From positions 372,001 to 436,000 of the forward strand of contig CAAFUS010000013.1 of NCBI GenBank assembly GCA_900766265.1: a stretch of DNA of 64,000 nt, read 5' to 3'. Position numbers and translations under genes: made by a program. This DNA comes from Pseudomonadaceae bacterium. Its GTDB lineage: Bacteria; Pseudomonadota; Gammaproteobacteria; Pseudomonadales; Pseudomonadaceae. The notes under the pieces were generated by a model. The model had not been told where the DNA came from. It saw nothing but the letters and a program-made list of their open reading frames with translations, and did not search any database. Of this stretch, positions 25,153 through 34,802 are shown in pieces; position 1 is the first letter of the stretch; each line of letters starts with the position of its first letter.

Positions 25153-26937
25153 TTACTTCTGCTCGCTCTGCGGTGTGACCCGCAGGACTTCCTCGACGGT
25201 GGTCAGCCCGGCGGCGATCTTCTGCGCGCCCGATAACCGCAGGCTGCGCATGCCGTCCTTGAAGGCGTGACGGCGCAACGCGACGATGTCGGTGTCGGCG
25301 CTGATCAGCGGTTTGATCGCGTCGTTGAGCAGCATGATCTCGTACACCCCGGCGCGCCCCCGGTAGCCTGTGTCTCGGCATTCCAGGCAGCCGACGGCCT
25401 GCTGAGCGTTGGTCGGCAGCGGCGCGTTCCAGGGCTTGGTCAGGGCCTGCCAGTCATCCTCGTCGATCTCGACTGGCGCCTTGCAATGCGGGCAGAGGGT
25501 GCGCACCAGGCGCTGCGCCATCACGCCCAGCAGGGTCGCCTTGAGCAGATAATGGGGCACGCCCAGTTCCAACAGGCGGGTGATAGCGCTCGGAGCGTCG
25601 TTGGTGTGCAGCGTCGAGAGCACCAGGTGCCCGGTGAGCGCGGCCTGGATCGCCATCTCCGCAGTTTCCAGGTCGCGGATCTCACCGACCATGATGATGT
25701 CCGGGTCCTGGCGCATCAGGGCGCGCACCCCGCTGGCGAAGGTCAGGTCGATATTGTGCTGCACCTGCATCTGATTGAAGGCCCCTTCGATCATCTCGAT
25801 CGGGTCTTCGATGGTGCAGACGTTCACCTCGGGCGTGGCCAACTGCTTGAGTGTGGTGTAGAGCGTGGTGGTCTTGCCCGAGCCGGTCGGGCCGGTTACC
25901 AGGATGATTCCGTTGGGCTGGCTCGTCATGCTCTTCCAGCGGCGCAGGTCGTCGGCCGAAAAGCCTAGCTGGTCGAAGCTCTTGAGCAGCACCTCCGGGT
26001 CGAAGATCCGCATCACCATCTTCTCGCCGAACGCCGTGGGCAGTGTCGAGAGGCGCAGCTCCACCTCGCCGCCGTCGGGGGTCTTGGTCTTGACCCGGCC
26101 GTCCTGCGGCTTGCGCTTTTCGGCGACGTTCATCCGCCCGAGCGACTTGAGGCGGCTGACGACCGCCATGGTGACCTGGGGTGGGAACTGGTAGACGTTG
26201 TGCAGCACGCCGTCGATGCGAAAGCGCACCGAGCCCTGCTCGCGGCGCGGCTCGATGTGGATGTCGCTGGCGCGCTGCTGGAACGCGTACTGGAACAGCC
26301 AGTCGACGATGTTGACGATATGCGAGTCGTTGGCGTCGGGCTCCTGATCGCTGGCGCCGAGGTTGAGCAGCTGCTCGAAGTTGCCCACGCCGCTGATCTT
26401 CTGGTCATGGGCGGTGGCGCCACTGACCGATTTGGCCAGGCGGTAGAACTCCACGGTGAAGCGCTGGATGTCGGCCGGATTGGCCACCACACGCTTGATC
26501 GGCCTTTTCAGCACGTGGACCAGGTTGGCTTCCCAGGCCTGCACGTAAGGCTGGGCGCTGGCGATGGTGACCGCCTCGTTGGTCGCCGCCACGGCAAGGA
26601 TCTTGTGCCGCTGGGCAAAGGCGTAGGACATCAATGGCGTGACCGCGGCCACGTCGATCTTCAGCGGGTCGATGCGCAGATAGGGTTGTCCGGCCTTGTC
26701 GGCCAGCCACTGGGTCAGGGTTTCCAAGTCAAGCTGCTTGCCTGGGCGCTTCTGGTCACCGATCTGTTGCGCCGCGAGGAACTCCAGCGGATGTTGCTGG
26801 GTGTTCAGGCTACTGCGGCGGATGGCCAGGCACTGCTCGGCGGTGTCCTGGTCGAGATGGCCCTGGCTGACCAGCTCGCGCAGCACGTCGTTGAGGTCGA
26901 GCCAGCGGTCGGCGGCGGGGGAGGCTAGGGCGGACAT
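25153..26937 (-). CDS. orphan GspE/PilB-type secretion ATPase
   Basis: This 594-aa ATPase is of the type II secretion/type IV pilus family. The N-terminal GspE domain (about residues 60-170) is followed by the ATPase core. Walker A GPTGSGKTTTLYTTL lies near residues 345-360, an Asp box and Walker B (RQDPDIIMVGEIRDLETAEMA) near 410, and a zinc-binding set Cys482, Cys485, Cys517, Cys520 (CPHC...CLEC). All key residues are present. No other secretin, pilin or membrane-platform genes are nearby, so it must act with proteins encoded elsewhere or have a separate role. Confidence 0.87.
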   Translation of the reverse strand: MSALASPAADRWLDLNDVLRELVSQGHLDQDTAEQCLAIRRSSLNTQQHPLEFLAAQQIGDQKRPGKQLDLETLTQWLADKAGQPYLRIDPLKIDVAAVTPLMSYAFAQRHKILAVAATNEAVTIASAQPYVQAWEANLVHVLKRPIKRVVANPADIQRFTVEFYRLAKSVSGATAHDQKISGVGNFEQLLNLGASDQEPDANDSHIVNIVDWLFQYAFQQRASDIHIEPRREQGSVRFRIDGVLHNVYQFPPQVTMAVVSRLKSLGRMNVAEKRKPQDGRVKTKTPDGGEVELRLSTLPTAFGEKMVMRIFDPEVLLKSFDQLGFSADDLRRWKSMTSQPNGIILVTGPTGSGKTTTLYTTLKQLATPEVNVCTIEDPIEMIEGAFNQMQVQHNIDLTFASGVRALMRQDPDIIMVGEIRDLETAEMAIQAALTGHLVLSTLHTNDAPSAITRLLELGVPHYLLKATLLGVMAQRLVRTLCPHCKAPVEIDEDDWQALTKPWNAPLPTNAQQAVGCLECRDTGYRGRAGVYEIMLLNDAIKPLISADTDIVALRRHAFKDGMRSLRLSGAQKIAAGLTTVEEVLRVTPQSEQK

Positions 26938-27003
26938 CGAAACTCCTTGGATGGCGAGGGCGGCTGCCGTCCATCCTGGCGTTCGGCGCCGCCGGCCATC
27001 AGC

Positions 27004-28368
27004 TTAACGGGTGAGTGCCTTCCACGCCTTGAGCGTCCACACAGTATGGGCCTGCTCGGCGCGGGCACCGAGGGTCTCTTCGCTGCGCGGCGAGGCGGCC
27101 AATGCATGCAGCTTGGCCAGTTCGCCGTACAAGCGGTCCACCTCGGGCAGCTCCAGTACCGGGCGTGCCAGGCGCAGCCAGACCAGCAGGCGCTCCATGC
27201 GCGGCAGCTGTTCGTCGAGGTCCTCCGGCTGCTGCTTGTACCGCGGCAGCTGCAGGGCGTCGGCTTCTTCGCCGAGCTGGTGCGGTAACCACTTGCCCAG
27301 TGGCGCGGTGCCCTGACGGTGGCCGCGCTCGTTGCGACCCTGCGTCCAGCTGCGCTGCAGCAGCCAGCGCGAGGCGTTGAGCGAGAAAAGCCCCCAACGG
27401 ATCTGCCCCAGTTCGTCGGCGAAACGCTGCGGCGCTGCCTGGCGCACGGCCCCGTCGTCGTGCCCGGCCTCCAGTTGTGGTCGCCAGTCGGCGATCAGGG
27501 TGTCGAGGGCTTCGCGCAGTTCACGGCTGCTGGCACGTGGCGCTGCCTGGCCGAGGCTGCCGAGCAGGGCGCGCAGGTCGATCAGCTGCTGCAGCCAGTC
27601 GATCAGCAGGCTCCAGTGACCGTTGAAGCGGTACTGCTCGGCGAGCCGCTGGCTGTTGCCGAGCAGGTGCCAGCCCAATGTCGCCACTGCCTCGTCCAGT
27701 GACATCGCGGGGTCGAGCGGCGCCGCGGGCAGGGCGATGGCATAGCTCTGCGGGTCGTGAAGGCGATAGCCGCGCTCGGCCTTGCTGATGTCGCAGGGCA
27801 TCAGCGCGAGATCGGCGGCGAGCTCGGCCGCCAGTTCCAGCAGGCCCTCGGGCTCGCCCTGGCGCAGCTCCAACTCCAGCTCACAGATTTCCTCGGATTG
27901 CTTGCCCGCGGTCACCTTGCCCAAGTCCAGCGCCGCTTCCACGACGACCCGGGACTTGCCGCGGCCCCAGGCGATCTCGGCCTTCTCGCGGACGAAGTCG
28001 GTGGTGAAGATCGGCTTGAGGGTCTTCTTGTCCAGTGTCGCCAGGCTCGCCGGCCAGCAGTCGTCGGTGAGTTTCTCCGGGTCGAGCTTGGGCTTGTCCA
28101 GGTACCAGTCCCATTCGTTGCGCTCGGACAGGCCCGCCACGCTCTGGCCCCGACTCTTGAGTGTCTGGATGTAGGTGTCGCTGTCACGGCGCAGGCGCAG
28201 GGCGACCTTGGCCTGAGCAAGATCGCGTTGCGGCGTGTCGAAATACTGGTTGAAAAGCTCGTGACGCTGCCAGCCGCTCTTGTTGCGCTTTTTCAGCAGC
28301 GGATGTTCGCGCAGCGCCTGAAGGGTTTCGCGACTGACGCGCAGCTTGATCTCGGTTTCTTTCTGCAT
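27004..28368 (-). CDS. CYTH-CHAD domain protein
   Basis: This 454-aa protein combines an N-terminal CYTH domain (residues 1 to about 200; hallmark KETEIKLRV with the ExExK motif, and RRDSDTYIQTLKSRG) and a C-terminal CHAD domain (from about 220; His- and Arg-rich helices such as RLAEQYRFNGHWSLLIDWL). The CYTH start MQKETEIK at 28368 is chosen; 60 upstream codons in frame do not resemble the family. CYTH enzymes handle triphosphates and CHAD domains bind polyphosphate. The neighbouring DUF47-Pit phosphate genes agree with a role in phosphate or polyphosphate metabolism, which remains inference. Confidence 0.83.
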   Translation of the reverse strand: MQKETEIKLRVSRETLQALREHPLLKKRNKSGWQRHELFNQYFDTPQRDLAQAKVALRLRRDSDTYIQTLKSRGQSVAGLSERNEWDWYLDKPKLDPEKLTDDCWPASLATLDKKTLKPIFTTDFVREKAEIAWGRGKSRVVVEAALDLGKVTAGKQSEEICELELELRQGEPEGLLELAAELAADLALMPCDISKAERGYRLHDPQSYAIALPAAPLDPAMSLDEAVATLGWHLLGNSQRLAEQYRFNGHWSLLIDWLQQLIDLRALLGSLGQAAPRASSRELREALDTLIADWRPQLEAGHDDGAVRQAAPQRFADELGQIRWGLFSLNASRWLLQRSWTQGRNERGHRQGTAPLGKWLPHQLGEEADALQLPRYKQQPEDLDEQLPRMERLLVWLRLARPVLELPEVDRLYGELAKLHALAASPRSEETLGARAEQAHTVWTLKAWKALTR

Positions 28369-28477
28369 GGTGCCCAGGGGGTGCCTATAGTGTGAAAGTG
28401 ACAGCTTGATGACGCGTGGTGGCGGGCGTTCAAGCTCATCCGTATACTTGCCGCCTCTTTGAGACCGGGGTTCCCCT

Positions 28478-29155
28478 ATGCCGATCAATCCCTTCGTCAG
28501 CCTGTTCGGACGCTCACCCATCGGGCCGATGCAACAGCACATGACCAAGGCGCACGAGTGTGCAGCGAATCTGGTGCCGTTTTTCCAGGCTGCGATGGAC
28601 GAGGACTGGGAACGCGTCGAACAGATTCAGAAGGAGATGGCGCGGCTGGAAAACGAAGCCGACAAGCTCAAAAAGAGCGTACGCCAGCACCTGCCCAAAA
28701 GCCTGTTCCTGCCGGTTCCACGCTCCGATCTGCTGGATCTGCTCAGTGTACAGGACAAAATTGCCAACCGCGCCAAGGACATCGCCGGCCTGATGCTGGG
28801 TCGCTGCATGACCGTGCCGCAGGGGCTGCAGCCGGAGATGCTGGCCTTCGTCCAGCGTTCGGTCGAGGCCAGCGCTCAGGCGCTCAAGGCCATGAAGGAG
28901 CTCGATTCGCTGCTGGAAACCGGTTTTAGCGGCCGCGAGGTCATTCTTGTCGAACAGATGGTGGAAGAGCTCGAAGAAATCGAGCGCGACACCGATCGCA
29001 TGCAGGTCACGGTTCGCCGAGCCCTGTTCAAACTGGAAAAGGACCTTCCGCCAGTCGATGTGATGTTTCTCTACAAGATCATCGAATGGGTCGGTGACGT
29101 CGCCGATCGCGCCGAGCGAGTCGGCAACCGACTGGAACAATTGCTGGCGCGCTAG
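28478..29155 (+). CDS. DUF47 family phosphate-transport accessory protein
   Basis: This 225-aa all-helical PhoU-like protein (TIGR00153 type) starts MPINPFVSLFGRSPIGPMQQH, with the helical segments AADKLKKSVRQHLP-like and DDRIAN-type features represented by ENEADKLKKSVRQHL and DKIANRAKDIAGL. Family members are encoded directly upstream of Pit transporters and are thought to modulate phosphate transport. PitA starts 35 bases downstream, so an operon is likely. Length is typical. Confidence 0.88.
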   Translation: MPINPFVSLFGRSPIGPMQQHMTKAHECAANLVPFFQAAMDEDWERVEQIQKEMARLENEADKLKKSVRQHLPKSLFLPVPRSDLLDLLSVQDKIANRAKDIAGLMLGRCMTVPQGLQPEMLAFVQRSVEASAQALKAMKELDSLLETGFSGREVILVEQMVEELEEIERDTDRMQVTVRRALFKLEKDLPPVDVMFLYKIIEWVGDVADRAERVGNRLEQLLAR

Positions 29156-29190
29156 TCGCCAGCTTCCTTTCTGGGTCTACAGGTAGCTTT

Positions 29191-30450
29191 ATGTCTCTGA
29201 TTGCGGATTACGGTTTCGTACTCCTGATGCTCGCCTGCATCTTCGGTTTGTTCATGGCCTGGGGTGTGGGCGCCAACGACGTGGCCAATGCCATGGGTAC
29301 GTCGGTGGGGTCGCGGGCATTGACCATCAAGCAGGCGATCATCGTCGCGATGATCTTCGAGTTCTGCGGTGCCTACCTGGCTGGTGGCGAAGTCACCGAG
29401 ACGGTCAAGAGCGGTATCGTCGATGCCTCGGCGATTCCACCCGAGTTGATGGTGCTGGGCATGATGTCAGCGCTGCTGGCAGCCGGCACTTGGTTGCTGG
29501 TGGCCTCCACCCGCGGCTGGCCGGTCTCTACCACCCACTCCATCGTTGGTGCGGTGATCGGCTTTGCCGCGGTCGGCATCTCGGTCGATGCGGTGCATTG
29601 GGATCGTGTCGGACCTATCGTCGCCAGCTGGGTGGTCTCACCGGTGCTGTCCGGCGCCGTGGCCTTCGGGCTGTTCATCAGCGTGCAGAAGCTGATCATC
29701 GACACCGACAATCCGTTCCAGAACGCCAAGCGGTTCGTGCCGTTGTACATGTTCCTGACTGGCTTCATGGTTTCGATCATGACCCTGTCCAAGGGCCTCA
29801 AGCACATCGGTCTGGACCTCACCAACGGGCAGAGCCTCATGCTGTCAGTCGGCGTGGGTGCATTGGTGATGCTGATCGGCATCGCACTGCTGAGCCGGAT
29901 CGAGGTGGACGTCGAGGCCGACAAGGCCTTCCACTTCTCCAGCGTCGAGAAAGTCTTCGCGGTCCTGATGATCTTTACCGCTTGCTCCATGGCCTTTGCC
30001 CATGGCTCCAACGATGTAGCCAACGCGGTCGGCCCGTTGGCCGCTATCGTCGGCGTGATCCAGGGTGGCGGCGAAATCGGCGCGAAGTCTGCCGTTCCGG
30101 GTTGGGTGCTACTGCTGGGTGCGACCGGTATCGTCATTGGCCTCGCCACCTACGGCTACAAGGTCATCGCCACCATCGGCCGGGAAATCACCGAGCTCAC
30201 TCCGAGCCGTGGCTTCGCCGCGGAACTGGCAACTGCCAGCACCGTGGTGGGCGCCTCGGCGATCGGCTTGCCGGTGTCCACTACCCATACGCTGGTAGGT
30301 GCGGTGTTGGGCGTTGGCATCGCTCGAGGCATCGGTGCACTGAATCTGGGCGTGATCGGCTCGATCTTCATGTCCTGGATCATCACCCTGCCGGTCGGAG
30401 CAGGCCTGTCGATTCTCTACTTCCTGATCCTGCGCGCCATCTTCACCTGA
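29191..30450 (+). CDS. pitA: low-affinity inorganic phosphate transporter (Pit family)
   Basis: This 419-aa membrane transporter carries metal-phosphate or phosphate with protons into the cell. The duplicated PiT signatures are GANDVANAMGTSVGSRAL near residues 28-45 and GSNDVANAVGPLAAIVG near residue 271, and each half also has a PVSTTH element (WPVSTTHSIVGAVIG, LPVSTTHTLVGAVLG). Ten or more hydrophobic segments are visible. It follows the DUF47 gene, with which it is likely co-transcribed. Confidence 0.93.
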   Translation: MSLIADYGFVLLMLACIFGLFMAWGVGANDVANAMGTSVGSRALTIKQAIIVAMIFEFCGAYLAGGEVTETVKSGIVDASAIPPELMVLGMMSALLAAGTWLLVASTRGWPVSTTHSIVGAVIGFAAVGISVDAVHWDRVGPIVASWVVSPVLSGAVAFGLFISVQKLIIDTDNPFQNAKRFVPLYMFLTGFMVSIMTLSKGLKHIGLDLTNGQSLMLSVGVGALVMLIGIALLSRIEVDVEADKAFHFSSVEKVFAVLMIFTACSMAFAHGSNDVANAVGPLAAIVGVIQGGGEIGAKSAVPGWVLLLGATGIVIGLATYGYKVIATIGREITELTPSRGFAAELATASTVVGASAIGLPVSTTHTLVGAVLGVGIARGIGALNLGVIGSIFMSWIITLPVGAGLSILYFLILRAIFT

Positions 30451-30458
30451 TGCACCGC

Positions 30459-30483
30459 ACTGCCGCGCCTGGTGCGCGGCAGT
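30459..30483 (+). other. terminator-like hairpin after pitA
   Basis: ACTGCCGCGC and GCGCGGCAGT form a 10-bp perfect stem with a 5-base loop, starting nine bases after the pitA stop. It is followed by TGCCGAC and only later by ATTCATTGTT, so it lacks a proper T-run. Confidence 0.5.
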
Positions 30484-30590
30484 TGCCGACATTCATTGTT
30501 GCCATCCTCCTGATCAAGTCCGCCGGAACGCCGTCTACAGCGGTGCGTTTCATGCTTCACTGAAGGCCTCACGTCCAAGGAGGTTGTCCG

Positions 30591-31742
30591 GTGTCCGTAC
30601 CCTCGCTCAAAGACCAGTTCGCCGCGCTCATCGCCGCGCCCTCGGTGAGCTGCACCCAGCCGCACTGGGACCAGACCAACCAGCCAGTCATCGATCTGCT
30701 CGCCACCTGGCTCGACGAGCTGGGGTTCGCCTGCGAGCGGCAGGAGATCGCGCCTGGCAAGTTCAACCTGCTGGCCACCTATGGAAGCGGCCCGGGTGGG
30801 CTGGTGCTGGCCGGGCACAGCGACACGGTTCCGTTCGACGCCGAGCTCTGGGCGAGCGACCCGTTGCGGCTGCGTGAGGCCGATGATCGCTGGTATGGCC
30901 TGGGCGTGTGCGACATGAAGGGCTTCTTCGCGCTGATCATCGAGGCGGTGCGGCCTCTGCTGGATCAGCCGTTCAAGCAACCGCTGCTGATTCTCGCCAC
31001 CTGTGACGAAGAAAGCTCCATGGACGGTGCGCGGGTCTTGGCCGAGGCGGGCCGGCCGCTGGGGAGAGCAGCGGTAATTGGTGAGCCGACTGGGCTGCGT
31101 CCGGTGCGTCTGCATAAAGGCGTGATGATGGAGCGCATCGACATTCTCGGGCAGAGCGGCCACTCGTCCAATCCTGCCTACGGGCACAGCGCGTTGGACG
31201 CAATGCATGCAGTAATGGGCGAGCTGATGACGTTGCGCCGTCAGTGGGAGACCGAATACCGCAACCCCATGTTCAACGTGCCCCAGCCCACGCTCAATCT
31301 GGGCTGCATCCATGGCGGTGATAATCCCAATCGCATCTGTGGCCAGTGTTCGCTGGAGTTCGACCTGCGGCCCTTGCCAGGCATGGAGCCTGATCAGCTG
31401 CGTGCGCTGATCCGTCAGCGGCTCCTGCCCGTGGCTGAGCAGCATCAGGTCAAGATCGACCTGAGGCCGTTGTTCCCTCATGCGCCAGCCTTCGAACAGC
31501 CCGCCGGTAGCGAACTGGTGACGCTGGCCGAGCGTCTGACAGGACATACGGCCGAAGCGGTAGCGTTCGGTACCGAAGCGTCTTATCTTCAGCAGCTTGG
31601 CTGCGAGACGCTGGTGATGGGGCCCGGCGACATCGCTTGCGCGCACCAGCCCGACGAGTATCTGCAGCTGTCGCGCATCGAGCCGACCGTGCGCCTACTG
31701 CGCGAGCTGATCGGCCATTACTGCCTGGCGCCGGCCCGCTGA
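30591..31742 (+). CDS. argE: acetylornithine deacetylase
   Basis: This 383-aa M20-family metallopeptidase removes the acetyl group from N2-acetylornithine in arginine synthesis. Metal-binding regions are LAGHSDTVPFD near residue 77, GVCDMKGFFALIIEA near residue 105 and TCDEESSMDGARVL near residue 138; EPTGLRPVRLHKG follows. The start is GTG at 30591, preceded by a strong AAGGAGG seven bases upstream, which decides the start. The next gene is argA, so two arginine genes are adjacent. Length is usual for ArgE. Confidence 0.9.
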   Translation: MSVPSLKDQFAALIAAPSVSCTQPHWDQTNQPVIDLLATWLDELGFACERQEIAPGKFNLLATYGSGPGGLVLAGHSDTVPFDAELWASDPLRLREADDRWYGLGVCDMKGFFALIIEAVRPLLDQPFKQPLLILATCDEESSMDGARVLAEAGRPLGRAAVIGEPTGLRPVRLHKGVMMERIDILGQSGHSSNPAYGHSALDAMHAVMGELMTLRRQWETEYRNPMFNVPQPTLNLGCIHGGDNPNRICGQCSLEFDLRPLPGMEPDQLRALIRQRLLPVAEQHQVKIDLRPLFPHAPAFEQPAGSELVTLAERLTGHTAEAVAFGTEASYLQQLGCETLVMGPGDIACAHQPDEYLQLSRIEPTVRLLRELIGHYCLAPAR

Positions 31743-31787
31743 CAGGGGTGGCCGCCGCTTCGCCCGACCTGACATCCAAGGGTATCC

Positions 31788-33086
31788 ATGCACGATTACG
31801 TCACCTGGCTCCGCCACGCTTCGCCCTACATCAACGCGCACCGCGACCGCACCTTCGTCGTCATGCTGCCGGGCGACGGCGTGGAGCATCCCAATTTCGC
31901 CAACATCGTCCATGACCTGGTGCTCCTGCACAGCCTGGGGGTGCGCCTGGTGCTGGTGTTCGGCTCGCGTCCGCAGATCGAGGCGCGGTTGGCCGCGCGC
32001 GGGCTGGCGCCGCGCTTTCATCGCGACCTGCGGATCACCGACGCGCCGACCCTCGAGTGCGTGATCGATGCGGTCGGGCAGCTGCGTATCGCCCTCGAGG
32101 CGCGCCTGTCGATGGATATGGCCGCCTCGCCGATGCAGGGCGCGCGGCTGCGGGTGGCCAGCGGCAATTTCGTCACCGCCCGGCCGATCGGCGTGGTCGA
32201 CGGCATCGACTACCACCACACCGGCGAGGTGCGTCGCATCGACCGCAAGGGCATCGGCCGCTTGCTGGACGAGCGCACCATCGTGCTGCTGTCGCCACTG
32301 GGGTACTCACCGACGGGAGAAATCTTCAACCTCGCCTGCGAAGACGTGGCCACCCGCGCGGCGGTGGATCTGAAGGCTGACAAGCTGGTGCTCTACGGCG
32401 CGGAGCGTGGCTTGCTGGACGAAAGCGGCACGCTGGTGCGCGAGCTGCGTCCGCAGCAGATCCCGGCCTACGTACAGAAATTGGGTAGCAATTACCAGGG
32501 CGAACTGCTCGACGCGGCGGCGCAGGCCTGCCGAGGCGGCGTGCCCCGCAGCCATGTGGTGAGCTATGTCGACGACGGCTCGCTGTTGACCGAGCTGTTC
32601 ACCCGCGACGGCGGCGGCACCATGGTGTCGCAGGAGCAGTTCGAGCAATTGCGCGAGGCGACCATCGAGGATGTCGGTGGGCTCATCGATCTGATCACGC
32701 CGTTGGAAGAGCAGGGCATCCTGGTGCGCCGTTCCCGAGAGGTACTGGAGCGCGAGATCGAGCAGTTCAGCATCGTCGAGCGCGACGGCCTGATCATCGC
32801 CTGCGCGGCACTCTATCCAATCGCGGGCTCCGACTCGGGTGAGCTGGCCTGCCTGGCGGTCAACCCCGAGTACCGCCACGGCGGACGGGGCGACGAGCTG
32901 CTCGAGCACATCGAGAGCCGCGCCCGGCAGATGGGCCTGAAGAAACTGTTCGTCCTCACCACCCGCACCGCCCACTGGTTCCGCGAGCGTGGTTTCGAAC
33001 CCAGCGGGGTCGAGAGCCTGCCTGCGGCCCGCGCCTCGCTGTACAACTTCCAGCGCAACTCGAAGATCTTCGAAAAGCCGCTGTGA
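31788..33086 (+). CDS. argA: amino-acid N-acetyltransferase (N-acetylglutamate synthase)
   Basis: This 432-aa two-domain enzyme catalyses the first step of arginine synthesis. The N-terminal amino-acid-kinase-like domain (residues about 15-280; LHSLGVRLVLVFGSRPQIEARL, PLGYSPTGEIFNLACEDVA) carries the arginine-feedback site in this family, and the C-terminal GNAT domain (about 285-430; ELACLAVNPEYRHGGRGDELLEHI) transfers acetyl from acetyl-CoA. All parts are intact. It follows argE by 45 bases and faces gshA. Confidence 0.94.
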   Translation: MHDYVTWLRHASPYINAHRDRTFVVMLPGDGVEHPNFANIVHDLVLLHSLGVRLVLVFGSRPQIEARLAARGLAPRFHRDLRITDAPTLECVIDAVGQLRIALEARLSMDMAASPMQGARLRVASGNFVTARPIGVVDGIDYHHTGEVRRIDRKGIGRLLDERTIVLLSPLGYSPTGEIFNLACEDVATRAAVDLKADKLVLYGAERGLLDESGTLVRELRPQQIPAYVQKLGSNYQGELLDAAAQACRGGVPRSHVVSYVDDGSLLTELFTRDGGGTMVSQEQFEQLREATIEDVGGLIDLITPLEEQGILVRRSREVLEREIEQFSIVERDGLIIACAALYPIAGSDSGELACLAVNPEYRHGGRGDELLEHIESRARQMGLKKLFVLTTRTAHWFRERGFEPSGVESLPAARASLYNFQRNSKIFEKPL

Positions 33087-33092
33087 CGGGCG

Positions 33093-33114
33093 GCCCGCCT
33101 GGTCTCAGGCGGGC
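33093..33114. terminator. bidirectional hairpin between argA and gshA
   Basis: GCCCGCCTG-GTCT-CAGGCGGGC is a 9-bp perfect stem. It begins seven bases after the argA stop and overlaps the last codons of gshA on the other strand. Convergent genes share this stem, but neither side has a T-run. Confidence 0.5.
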
Positions 33115-34691
33115 AGGGTGGTCAGGCTGCGCTGGTAGTCCTCGACGAAGCTGTCGAAGTCCTGGGTCTCGGCCTGCTCCATGCGGGCCTGCTGCTCCAG
33201 CGACTGCTGCGCGGTCGCCTCGAAGCGTGCGAGTTCCTCGCCCAGCATGGGCATCCGGCGAAAATAGTCGGTATGGGCCACGCTCTGGCGCAGGGCGAAG
33301 GCGCGGAAGCTCTCGCCGTGCTGGCGCAACTGCTCCAGCACCTGCGCCGAGGGCGTGAGGCTGGGGTCGACCACCTTGGCCTGCTGCACGGTCACCGCCT
33401 GCCGGTGCAGGTCGTCGCCACGGCTGCGGTCGAGCAGCTCGGCGACCTGGCCGATGCCGTCCAGCAGTTCCTGCGCCCAGGCCTTGAGTTCCACCGCCTG
33501 GCCGCCGCGAATCAGCTCGAGCCCCGGGCGCCGGCCTTCCTTGACCACCTTGAGGAAATTGTCGGTTGCCGCGGCGCATTCCCCGTCGACCAGGAAGGGG
33601 CTGTCCTGCAGCGCGCAGTAGAGCAGGAATGCGTCGAGGAAGCGGGCCTCGGTGATGTCGATCCCCAGCGGCAGGAAGGGGTTGATGTCCAGGCAGCGCA
33701 CTTCGACGTACTGGATGCCGCGGGCGCGCAGGGCCTGGATCGGCCGCTCGCCGAAGCCGGTGACGCGCTTGGGGCGGATATTGGAGTAGTACTCGTTTTC
33801 GATCTGCAGCACGCTGGTGTTGAGCTGCTGCCAGTTGCCCCCGGCGTCCTTGGTGCCCTGCTCGACATAGGGCGGGTAGGGCGTCGAGACGGCCTTGTGC
33901 AGGCTCTCGGTGTAGCTCTCCAGATTGTCGTAGCAGGGCGTGAGGCCGGCCTGTGCGTTGTTCTGATAGCCGAGGTCGCTCATCCGCAGGCTGGTCGCAT
34001 AGGGCAGGTAGAGGGTGTCGGCATCGAGCTGTTCGAGCTGGTGCGGGCGGCCGCGCAGGAAGCCTGCATCCAGCGCCGGCGAGGCGCCGAACAGGTACAT
34101 CAGCAGCCAGCTGAAGCGGCGGAAGTTACGGATCAGCGCGATGTAGCGCTGCGACTGGTAGTGCTGCGGCTCCCGGGAATCGCCTTCGGCCTGTCGCAGC
34201 GCCGACCAGAGCGCCTCGGGCAGTGAGAAGTTGTAATGGATGCCGGCGATGCACTGCATGGTCTTGCCGTAGCGCAGAGCCAGGCCGCGGCGATAGACGT
34301 GCTTGAGCCGGCCGATGTTGGAGCTGCCGTACTCGGCGATGGGGATCTGTGCCTCCTCGGGGAGCGGGCAGGGCATCGAGGCGCTCCAGAGGTACTCGCC
34401 GGCGAGTTTGTTGTAGGTGAAGCGGTGGATCGCCTCGAGCTCGGCCAGGGTCTGTTCCGGGTCCGTCTCGGTGGAGGTGATGAACTCCAGCAGCGCCTCG
34501 GAATAGTCGGTGGTGATCTGCGGGTGGGTCAGTGCCGAACCCAGCGGCCGGGGATGGGGGGTGAGCGCCAGCTGGCCCTGCGTGTCGACGCGCAGGCATT
34601 CGCGTTCGATCCCGTGCAGGCATTGAGTGAGCAGTGGCAGGTGGGAGGACTCGGCCAGCAGTGCCAGGCGGCGGGAAAGAAGCTCGCTCAA
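33105..34691 (-). CDS. gshA: glutamate-cysteine ligase
   Basis: This 528-aa class I GshA makes gamma-glutamylcysteine from Glu, Cys and ATP, the first step of glutathione synthesis. It shows the family stretches GIERECLRVDTQGQLALTPH near residue 27, DYSEALLEFITS near residue 59, HYNFSLPEALW near residue 150 and YVEVRCLDINPFLPLGI near residue 325. Length agrees with the proteobacterial family (about 520). The gene converges with argA and ends inside a shared hairpin. Confidence 0.95.
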   Translation of the reverse strand: MSELLSRRLALLAESSHLPLLTQCLHGIERECLRVDTQGQLALTPHPRPLGSALTHPQITTDYSEALLEFITSTETDPEQTLAELEAIHRFTYNKLAGEYLWSASMPCPLPEEAQIPIAEYGSSNIGRLKHVYRRGLALRYGKTMQCIAGIHYNFSLPEALWSALRQAEGDSREPQHYQSQRYIALIRNFRRFSWLLMYLFGASPALDAGFLRGRPHQLEQLDADTLYLPYATSLRMSDLGYQNNAQAGLTPCYDNLESYTESLHKAVSTPYPPYVEQGTKDAGGNWQQLNTSVLQIENEYYSNIRPKRVTGFGERPIQALRARGIQYVEVRCLDINPFLPLGIDITEARFLDAFLLYCALQDSPFLVDGECAAATDNFLKVVKEGRRPGLELIRGGQAVELKAWAQELLDGIGQVAELLDRSRGDDLHRQAVTVQQAKVVDPSLTPSAQVLEQLRQHGESFRAFALRQSVAHTDYFRRMPMLGEELARFEATAQQSLEQQARMEQAETQDFDSFVEDYQRSLTTLPA

Positions 34692-34802
34692 GATGGGTGT
34701 CCCCGAAAAGTGTGGTCATGTCTGATATCCGCCTCGATATGGGGGAGGTCGGATCGGTCTGCAAGGGCGGCGTCGAGTTTTACCCACCCTCAGCTTGGGT
34801 GC

